Positions 7,900 to 14,650 of a stretch of 64,000 bases of DNA are shown here, one piece after another. Numbering within the stretch: the first letter of the stretch is position 1; each line of letters begins with the position of its first letter. The notes under the pieces were generated by a model. The model saw only the letters and a list, made by a program, of their open reading frames with translations, had not been told where the DNA came from and made no database searches. The DNA lies in assembly GCA_963726775.1 (NCBI GenBank), contig CAVSDL010000001.1, positions 124,001-188,000 of the forward strand. The letters are read 5' to 3'. This stretch comes from CAIWHR01 sp963726775 (GTDB lineage Bacteria; Pseudomonadota; Gammaproteobacteria; Burkholderiales; Casimicrobiaceae). The position numbers and the translations under genes were made by a program.

Positions 7900-9629
7900 G
7901 CCGCATCCTCGCCGCCCGCCGCCAGTTCGTACACCGGCGACGCGATCGTAAACTTGAAGCTGCTGCCCACGCCGATGGTGGATTCGACCCACATCCGGCC
8001 GCCCATCAGCTCGCACAGTTCGCGCGCGAGCGCGAGTCCGAGACCGGTGCCGGAATAGCGGAGCGTCGTGGAACCGCCTCCCTGCTCGAACTTCCTGAAC
8101 AGCCGGGCCTGCGTCTCCGCGTCGATGCCCGGGCCGGTGTCGTTGACCGCGCATTCCAGCATGCCGTTCGCCCAACCGACCTCGACGTGGATGTAGCCGG
8201 CCTCGGTGAATTTGAGCGCGTTGTGAAGCAGGTTGTTCAGCACCTGCGTCACGCGTATCCGATCGCAGAGAACGGCGTCGGGCACGCTCGGGGCGAAGGT
8301 CGCTTCCAGGCCCAGGCCCTTGTTGCTCGCAATGCTCGTCTGCGCGGCGACGATCGCCTCCACCAGCAGCCTGAGGTTCTCCGGCTGGGGATTGATCTCG
8401 AGCCGTCCGGCCTCGATCTTGGCGAGATCGAGGAACTGGTTGACGAGCGCCAGCAGATGCTTGCCGCTCTCCGAAATCGCCGCGGCAAACGAGCGCTGCT
8501 CCAGGTCGGGAAGCTCGGTGCGGAGCAGTTCCGAAAAGCCGAGAATTCCGTTGAGAGGGGTTCGGAGCTCGTGCGACATGTTGGCCAGGAATTCGGTCTT
8601 GGCGCGACTGGCTTTCAGAGCCTCCTTGCGGCGTGCCTCCAGGTCGTTGATCGCCAGGCTCATCCAGACGGAGAACAGCACGACCACGACGGTCGCGACG
8701 CCGGCCAGCGTGTACATGGCATTGCGCCTCCCCGCGACCATCGACTCGACCAGATCGACGGGAATTCCCACGACAACGTGCACCGGATAATCCCGCAAAT
8801 GCCGAAACGCGACGATCCGCTCGACGTTGTCGTCCGGGTCGATCATCCGCATGTCGCCCGCATCCTCGGTGCCCGCGCGATGCAGCAGGTCTCCGGCGTG
8901 GACGGTCTGTCCGACGGTCCGGTCGCTGCCGGCCTTGCGGGCGCGAACGACGCCGTCGTCGCCGACCAGCGACACCGTCGCGACGTCGGGCAGATTGACG
9001 TCGTCGTAGAGCCCGGAGAAATAGAGCGGATCGAGCGAGATGACGACGACCCCGCCGGCCGTCCCGTCCGGCAGGTTGATTCGCCGCGACAGCTGAATGG
9101 ACAGTTTCCCGGAAATGGGCCCCAACACCGGCTTGCCGATGAACAGCCGGCCGCTGTCGCCCCGCAGGTGCACGCTGATGTGCTCGCGATCGGCCAGGTT
9201 GATCCGCTGAAACGGCTGCACGCTCGAGAACGTCAGGTCGCCATTGGCCGCGACGATGTACACACCGTTGAAGAAATTTCCATGAAAGATGGGATTCGAC
9301 AGGTACTTGGAAAAATTGTAGGCAAGACCGTTCTCCTCCGCCTCCGCCTCGAGGAATTGCGACGTCAGATCCGCGGCCTGGAGGGTGCGGGACGAATGCT
9401 CGGCGAATGCGTGGGCGAGATTGGACGCATCGCGCGTCATGCCGGTGTAGGTCTGCTCGGCGTCGCGACGCACTTCATGCACCGCAAAGCCCCACAGGCT
9501 CGTCAACAGAATGGCCGCGAACACGCCCACCAGCGGCCGCAGGCGTATCGCGGCGAAACTGAATGACTTCGCTGCCGGTTGCCCGGCGGCGTAGACCGGC
9601 AGAACGTGCTGCTCGCTTTCGGGGGACAT
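7896..9629 (-). CDS. Membrane histidine kinase with periplasmic dCache-type sensor
   Basis: 577-residue sensor kinase. Membrane segments at about 32-50 and 303-325 enclose a roughly 250-residue periplasmic PDC/dCache sensor (related in layout to the one in the GGDEF-EAL protein encoded nearby). HisKA follows, with the phospho-acceptor His353 in MSHELRTPLNG, then a HATPase_c domain with the N box (NNLLHNALKF), the G1 motif DTGPGID and the G2 motif GTGLGL. It lacks a receiver and an Hpt domain. It heads a three-gene operon with 4-bp overlaps. A perfect FNR-type box lies 105 bp upstream of the ATG, so expression may rise at low oxygen. The ligand is unknown. Confidence 0.92.
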   Translation of the reverse strand: MSPESEQHVLPVYAAGQPAAKSFSFAAIRLRPLVGVFAAILLTSLWGFAVHEVRRDAEQTYTGMTRDASNLAHAFAEHSSRTLQAADLTSQFLEAEAEENGLAYNFSKYLSNPIFHGNFFNGVYIVAANGDLTFSSVQPFQRINLADREHISVHLRGDSGRLFIGKPVLGPISGKLSIQLSRRINLPDGTAGGVVVISLDPLYFSGLYDDVNLPDVATVSLVGDDGVVRARKAGSDRTVGQTVHAGDLLHRAGTEDAGDMRMIDPDDNVERIVAFRHLRDYPVHVVVGIPVDLVESMVAGRRNAMYTLAGVATVVVVLFSVWMSLAINDLEARRKEALKASRAKTEFLANMSHELRTPLNGILGFSELLRTELPDLEQRSFAAAISESGKHLLALVNQFLDLAKIEAGRLEINPQPENLRLLVEAIVAAQTSIASNKGLGLEATFAPSVPDAVLCDRIRVTQVLNNLLHNALKFTEAGYIHVEVGWANGMLECAVNDTGPGIDAETQARLFRKFEQGGGSTTLRYSGTGLGLALARELCELMGGRMWVESTIGVGSSFKFTIASPVYELAAGGEDAA

Positions 9630-10099
9630 GATTCAATTCCACGCCGCGCGACCGCAGCGTGGCTGGCGCCCCGACCGGCGATCGGGCGCGGTTGGCTCAA
9701 GGCCAATACAAGCAGCATTCATACCTGGCACTGTTGATCTGGATCAAGGGCAGCACGCGCCGCGCGCATCCGCGCGTCTGTCCGCATGCAGTAGGCCTGT
9801 TACAGATCGAGTGCTGCCGGGGAAAGCGTTCTTTGAGTCACCACCACGGTCGTCGGACGCGTTGACCGCAGACGCCCGACCCGGCGCAAAGTGACACGCG
9901 GGGTCATGGCGGACACACCTGCCGAAATTGCTGCCTGAGTTACCCGACGATCGCGGTGACCGTGAAGCGCAGCGTCGCGCCACGCGTCGCCTACAGCACA
10001 TCGGCTACTTGGCCAGCGGGCCCCGCACGAATCCAAACGGAGCCAAGAAATCGGCCCCGCGTCGCGGGCCGGTCGCAACCGATCGCGGAATATGAAAAT
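9630..10099. other. 470-bp gene-free region upstream of the kinase operon
   Basis: This lies between the end of the HupE-like gene and the kinase operon, both on the minus strand. Apart from the FNR-type box near 9740 and the presumed kinase promoter I see no gene, RNA or repeat. The short frames present have no recognisable motif. Confidence 0.5.
9734..9747 (-). promoter_or_regulatory. Perfect FNR/Anr box TTGATCTGGATCAA
   Basis: The site is an exact match to the FNR-family consensus TTGAT-N4-ATCAA. Reading toward the kinase gene, 22-23 bp after the box comes a weak -10 (TTGTAT/TGTATT, about 9706-9711). That places the box near -41.5, the class II activation position. The predicted start is near 9699, giving a leader of about 70 nt to the kinase ATG at 9629. 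No plus-strand gene lies within reach, so the kinase / receiver / HD-GYP operon is the likely target. Binding itself is inferred. Confidence 0.55.
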
Positions 10100-11431
10100 C
10101 TAGTCCGCCACGTTCCTTTGCGGCGACGGCAGCTGGTTGTCTGGTGCGAACCGCAGCCGCCTGGCGATGACGCTGAGCCCGCCTGCGGCAATCAGCATGC
10201 CGGCAACCCAGACCGCCAGAACCGCGAGGCCGGCCACGCTCGGTCGCGGCCACGAGGTCTTCCACAGCACGTCCGCTCGGTCGATCATCCAATGCCAGCC
10301 GGTGTCCGCGACGATTGCCGAGAGGATGATCATGCCAACGCGCCCCGGCAGCACGTAGCGCCGGATCACAGCAAGGGTCGGAAGCATGACTACAAGGACG
10401 AGGATCTGGCCGATTTCGATGCCAACGTTGAACGCGAATAGCGAAACAAGCAGATGGGTCCCCGCGAACTGGAAATTCTCCTGGAGGCCATACGCGAAGC
10501 CGAAGCCGTGGACCAGCCCGAACAGGCCGGTAATCAGGACGCGCCGCTGGAGGTTGACGCCCATGATGTTCTCGAGCGCCATATAGACGATCGATGCGGC
10601 GATTGCCGTCTCTACGAAAGGTGGGAACCACGTGCCCGATGGCGCGAGATTGAAGGCCGAGCCCAGCAGCGTGAACGAATGCGCGACCGTGAACACCGTG
10701 ATGACCGACAGGATCTGCCTCCAGCCCCGCAGGGGAATCACCAGGCAAAGCAGGAAGAGCAGATGATCGTAGCCGGTGAGGATATGCTCGATCCCTAGCC
10801 CGGTGAATCCCGACGCTGCGCGCACCCACGTGGGGTTGAGCGCAACCGTTCCCGAGCGGCTGGTAATGACTATCGCCCGGCTGCCTTCGCCGGACGGCAT
10901 ATAGCGCAGCGCGAGCTTGAGAGCATCACCGAGCTCCGGACCGGCGGTCGTGCGGACGGCAAACTCCGAGTCAGGCGAGCCGATCGGATAGGTGATCCGG
11001 GCGTCCACGTAGCCCTGGTCGATGTAGATGCTCGTGCCCCGTTCGAGCGGCTCGGCCACGTGGCTCGCGGCCTGCTCGTAGCTCTCGAAGGAACGATCGG
11101 ACGGCAGCGACAATCGCCCCGTCGCGTGCGATGCGACCAGCGGCCGCTCGTTTTCGGAGAGCGTGATGTCCCGCTGGACCGCTGCCAGCGCTCGCTCGAC
11201 TGCAGGTGCTGACTTGTCGACGTCGATTTCGGCGCCGGCGACCGGGAACTTGACCTGCTTGAACAGATACAGCGGCGCACGAATGACGAGTTGCGCCTCA
11301 CCCGATTCGATCTTGACGAACGCGTTGATGACCGCGTCAAGCTTGAATTCGTGCGCGCGTACGCATTGCGCCCATGCGGCGGCACAGGCAAGCAGACACC
11401 ATGCCGCAAGTCGCAAACCGCGAAATTTCAT
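10100..11431 (-). CDS. HupE/UreJ-2 family membrane protein
   Basis: 443 residues. A Sec signal peptide (about 1-26, cleavage at VRA|HE) is followed by a periplasmic beta-rich domain of about 190 residues, then six to seven membrane helices. The helical part carries the histidine-rich signature GIEHILTGYDHLLFL and LVHGFGFAYG typical of the HupE/UreJ superfamily, whose members are thought to move nickel, cobalt or other divalent metals. The periplasmic domain plus helices matches the HupE_UreJ_2 group, whose substrate is not established. The ATG at 11431 was preferred over a start 14 codons upstream because it directly precedes the signal peptide and has GAGG 9 bp before it. No hydrogenase or urease genes are nearby. 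Confidence 0.8.
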   Translation of the reverse strand: MKFRGLRLAAWCLLACAAAWAQCVRAHEFKLDAVINAFVKIESGEAQLVIRAPLYLFKQVKFPVAGAEIDVDKSAPAVERALAAVQRDITLSENERPLVASHATGRLSLPSDRSFESYEQAASHVAEPLERGTSIYIDQGYVDARITYPIGSPDSEFAVRTTAGPELGDALKLALRYMPSGEGSRAIVITSRSGTVALNPTWVRAASGFTGLGIEHILTGYDHLLFLLCLVIPLRGWRQILSVITVFTVAHSFTLLGSAFNLAPSGTWFPPFVETAIAASIVYMALENIMGVNLQRRVLITGLFGLVHGFGFAYGLQENFQFAGTHLLVSLFAFNVGIEIGQILVLVVMLPTLAVIRRYVLPGRVGMIILSAIVADTGWHWMIDRADVLWKTSWPRPSVAGLAVLAVWVAGMLIAAGGLSVIARRLRFAPDNQLPSPQRNVAD

Positions 11432-11536
11432 CTCACGCCTCGCCGCAGGCGAATCGGGCCGGCCGCTTGACAAAGCAAACCCGCGTCAGCCAGCGACGAT
11501 GCCGGGTGACGCGGGCGTGCGAACTCACGGGTCGAG

Positions 11537-11562
11537 CAGCCGGAGGCTTTCACTTCCGGCTG
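11537..11562 (-). terminator. Hairpin after the NHL-protein gene
   Basis: An 8-bp perfect inverted repeat (CAGCCGGA at 11537-11544, TCCGGCTG at 11555-11562) with a 10-nt loop begins 9 nt after the NHL gene stop. There is no T-run, so it may stabilise the 3' end or attenuate rather than terminate strongly. Confidence 0.3.
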
Positions 11563-11571
11563 GGTCTCGCA

Positions 11572-12834
11572 TCAGTCGTCGCAATTGCCCTTGCCTTCAT
11601 CGCACTTGACGGGCGTGAACTTCTGAATGCGCCGGCCATTGATCGTCTCGCCGGTGTAGAGATTGCCCTTCGAGTCGATTGCGACGCTGTGCAGGAACGT
11701 GAACTGGCCCGCCTGGAGTCCAGGCGCGCCAAATTCGGAGAGGATCGAGCCCAGCACGCGGTCCATGATGTGCAGGATCTCGTTCCCTCCGTCGACCTCG
11801 AACATGAACTTCTGCATATTGTCGTTGGAGAACGCGAGGTCCCACGCCGAGCCCGCAGTGCCGAGCCCCGGTACGCCGCCGATTCCCAGGGTCACGCCGG
11901 TACCCGGAACGATCGGGATGATCCGTTGCAGCATGCCCGTCTTGGTGAAGACCTGAATGCGGTCGTCGGCGCGATCGCAGACGTACACCAGGCCGTCGTT
12001 GCCTATGGTGATGCAATGCGGATGGCCGCCGTCGCCCGAGGCAAACAAGCCAGGCGAGTCAGTCGACGGATTGTTCACCACCCCCGCCACTCCGCCCCAC
12101 TGACGCAGCCAGGTGCCCGTTGCGTTAAACACCACCACGCGGTGATTGCCGTACCCGTCCGCGATGTAGATGCTGCCGCGCTCGCCCGTCACGGGATCCT
12201 TGTTCGGATCGATGTACATGTTGGCAGGCTCGTTCAACAGCGTCTTGCTCTGGTTTGCGGCGGGATTGCCACCTGAATTGCCGCACGCATTTCCCGGCGG
12301 GTTGTCGCACACGCCGCGCGTCCCGATCTGCAGCAGCAGCTGGGTGCCATCATGCGAGTACTTCTGCACGATGCCATCGCCGTTGCCGGCGATCCAGACG
12401 TTGTCCTGGTAGTCGACGAAGCAGCCGTGAATGCCGTTGGGCAGGACATTCCGGTTGCCCCACGCGTTCGCCACGTTGCCGGCGGTGTCGAATTCGATAA
12501 CGGGTGCCGCGGGGACCGAATCGAGAGTTTCGGGCGAGTTGACCAGGTTTCCGCGCGTCACGATGAACACGTGGTCCCGCGAATCGACGCAGGTCCCCGC
12601 GACTTCGCCGGTCGACCATGGCTTGGGCTTGCCGGTCGACGTACTGACCACGAGCGGGGTTCCGTAATCGCCGGCGCTCGGCAACGGCATCTTCGGGTAC
12701 GACCCATCGACTGCGAAGGTCGGGGGCTTGAGCGACTTCTTGCCATCGGCCTGGGTGACGGAAACGGACAGGCCCAAGGCGGCGGCCACGGTCAGTGCAA
12801 TGCCTCCTGCGTATAGATAGCGTTTACCTCTCAT
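11572..12834 (-). CDS. Exported NHL-repeat beta-propeller protein
   Basis: 420-residue secreted protein. The N-terminus (MRGKRYLYAGG, then a hydrophobic stretch ending at TQADG) is a signal peptide. The rest consists of repeated NHL-like blades, for example GIHGCFVDYQDNVWIAGNGDG, SIYIADGYGNHRVVVFN and ITIGNDGLVYVCDRADDRIQVF. The blades resemble the propellers of peptidyl-alpha-hydroxyglycine lyases and of many secreted bacterial proteins. Four Cys suggest disulphides. No catalytic residues could be assigned, and a binding or lyase role is open. The ATG at 12834 has a strong ribosome-binding site (AGGAG). It lies 140 bp upstream of the HupE-like gene, same strand, perhaps co-transcribed past the hairpin. 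Confidence 0.82.
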   Translation of the reverse strand: MRGKRYLYAGGIALTVAAALGLSVSVTQADGKKSLKPPTFAVDGSYPKMPLPSAGDYGTPLVVSTSTGKPKPWSTGEVAGTCVDSRDHVFIVTRGNLVNSPETLDSVPAAPVIEFDTAGNVANAWGNRNVLPNGIHGCFVDYQDNVWIAGNGDGIVQKYSHDGTQLLLQIGTRGVCDNPPGNACGNSGGNPAANQSKTLLNEPANMYIDPNKDPVTGERGSIYIADGYGNHRVVVFNATGTWLRQWGGVAGVVNNPSTDSPGLFASGDGGHPHCITIGNDGLVYVCDRADDRIQVFTKTGMLQRIIPIVPGTGVTLGIGGVPGLGTAGSAWDLAFSNDNMQKFMFEVDGGNEILHIMDRVLGSILSEFGAPGLQAGQFTFLHSVAIDSKGNLYTGETINGRRIQKFTPVKCDEGKGNCDD

Positions 12835-13405
12835 GATGATCTCCTGGTTGCATTCGCTACGGCGCGGCGTCAACGGAATCCAGCGACTGCATGTCTTGGC
12901 TTGGTGGGCGCTCCCTCAGGACCACGCAGAGACATGCACGATCGCCGGGTCGCGAGGCCCGGCCGTGATCCGGAACCCCGCGTTCGCGGTCACATCCACC
13001 GTATCTACGGGGCACACGGGGGAGCGATCCTACGCCGGCGCTCGACCATGTCAACATTGCGCCGCACAACGCGTACAGCACAACCTACGTCTTTTTCAAT
13101 TCGATCAATTCACGTCGAACCCACCGCCATCGGGAACCGATGAAGATCTACATTTGTACGCCCTGCCAGCGCCATTTCGACAGTGGCGTCGAGAAGGTAC
13201 GGCCTCACGTGCCCAGATGAGGCAACCGCGCGGCCGTCGACTCCCAACGGACTGCGAACGCACTTACGCACCCGACGAGTGGTTCTTGGAATGCCGAACC
13301 GGAGATATTGGGTAGGCATGTGCGCAAGCCGATGTCCACCGATGGAGTCGGCGCCCGTTGGCCGGTTCATGAGTTAGATCAATAGCGAACCTCTCTCACC
13401 GTGGT
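12835..13405. other. 570-bp gene-free region between divergent genes
   Basis: This region must hold the promoters of the NHL-protein gene (leftward) and the hemerythrin-GGDEF gene (rightward). A 26-codon ORF at 13140-13220 (MKIYICTPCQRHF...) looks like half a zinc finger but is too short to claim. ATGAGTTAGATCAA, 25-40 bp before the GGDEF start, is a degenerate FNR-like site. Nothing else is supportable. Confidence 0.4.
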
Positions 13406-14650
13406 ATGAGTTTGGTGCGGCGAGTCGTTTCCGCCTCGCCGGCAATGCTCATGAAGACCTTCGTTTGGGATCGTCATTTCGAGACTGGCCTGGAGATGGT
13501 CGATGAGCAGCACCAGCGATTGGTCGCACTCATCAATCTGCTGGGCGAATCGTTGGTGGCCGAGGGCGCGGGCGTAGCCACATCGCTGCAAAGCGTCTTC
13601 GAAGAGCTGGCACGTTACGCCAACGTGCACTTCAGCGACGAAGAGCAGCTGATGCGTGTCGAGCGGGTTTCCCCCGAATACGTCGCCCGGCACTGTGCAA
13701 TACACGAGGAATTCTCCGGACAGCTGAACCAGCTCTGGGAATCGCGGAATTCCATCGGGGATCCCAAGGAAACGCTGCTCGGGTTTCTCGTCGCCTGGCT
13801 CAGTTTCCACATCCTGGGCGAGGACCAGGTGATGGCGGCGCAGATCGCGGCGATTCGCGCGGGCACGCCGCCAGGCGCGGCATACGCGCAGACCCTGACA
13901 AATCAGATCCACGACCACCGCACGCAGGCGCTGATCGATGCGCTGCAGGAACTCTACCGCACCCTGTCACTGCAGAACCTGGAACTCGTCGATGCCAACG
14001 CACGCCTCGAGGAGCGCGTGGCCGAGCGCACGCGCGATCTGGGCGAGGCCAACGCGGCGCTTCGCGAAGCCTACGGCAAGATGGAGGCCATGGCGCATGT
14101 CGACGGACTGCTCGGGATCGCCAACCGCAGGCACTTCGACGAGCGTTTCGACCTCGAGTGGAAGCGCGCGTATCGCGAACGCGTTCCCGTCGCCCTGCTG
14201 ATGATCGACGTCGACCATTTCAAGCGATTCAACGATGCCTACGGTCATCAGGCCGGCGACGAATGCCTGAGAAAGGTCGCCGACGCCATCTCCCTTGGCA
14301 GGCGGGCGACCGATCTGCTGGCGAGGTATGGCGGCGAGGAATTCGTACTCTTGCTCCCCGGAATGGCGCCGGTCATGGCCGGCAATGTTGCACGCGACGT
14401 TCGTGCCGCGGTGGAAACCGCGTCGATCCCGCACCGGGCATCGCCGGTCGCGGGTCACGTAACGGTGAGCGTCGGCGTGGCGTCGTGCGTCCCCGGCGAC
14501 CCGAGCGGCGCAGCGGAGCTCGTCGCCGCGGCAGACCGAGCCCTCTATACGGCAAAGAAGGGCGGCCGCAATCGGGTCGCCGTCGAACACCGGCGCTTGT
14601 CGGACCGTCCTGATCCGGTGGCGCAACCGCAGGAGTCCACATGTCCATAG
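13406..14650 (+). CDS. Bacteriohemerythrin-GGDEF diguanylate cyclase
   Basis: 414-residue soluble protein predicted to couple oxygen or redox state to c-di-GMP synthesis. The N-terminal hemerythrin domain (about 17-150) keeps all seven canonical di-iron ligands: His36 (DEQH), His75/Glu79 (HFSDE), His96/His100 (HCAIH), His135/Asp140 (HILGED). A coiled-coil linker (about 170-228) joins a GGDEF domain with an intact active site GGEEF (309-313) and an RxxD inhibitory site (RATD, 300-303). No EAL domain is present. It overlaps the following MshEN-ATPase gene by 10 bp. ATGs at 13445 and 13451 are alternative starts; none of the three has a strong Shine-Dalgarno sequence. Confidence 0.92.
   Translation: MSLVRRVVSASPAMLMKTFVWDRHFETGLEMVDEQHQRLVALINLLGESLVAEGAGVATSLQSVFEELARYANVHFSDEEQLMRVERVSPEYVARHCAIHEEFSGQLNQLWESRNSIGDPKETLLGFLVAWLSFHILGEDQVMAAQIAAIRAGTPPGAAYAQTLTNQIHDHRTQALIDALQELYRTLSLQNLELVDANARLEERVAERTRDLGEANAALREAYGKMEAMAHVDGLLGIANRRHFDERFDLEWKRAYRERVPVALLMIDVDHFKRFNDAYGHQAGDECLRKVADAISLGRRATDLLARYGGEEFVLLLPGMAPVMAGNVARDVRAAVETASIPHRASPVAGHVTVSVGVASCVPGDPSGAAELVAAADRALYTAKKGGRNRVAVEHRRLSDRPDPVAQPQESTCP

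Noticed and set aside
13140..13220. 26-codon ORF starting MKIYICTPCQRHF
   Set aside because: Half of a zinc-finger-like pattern, too short, and no strong ribosome-binding site.
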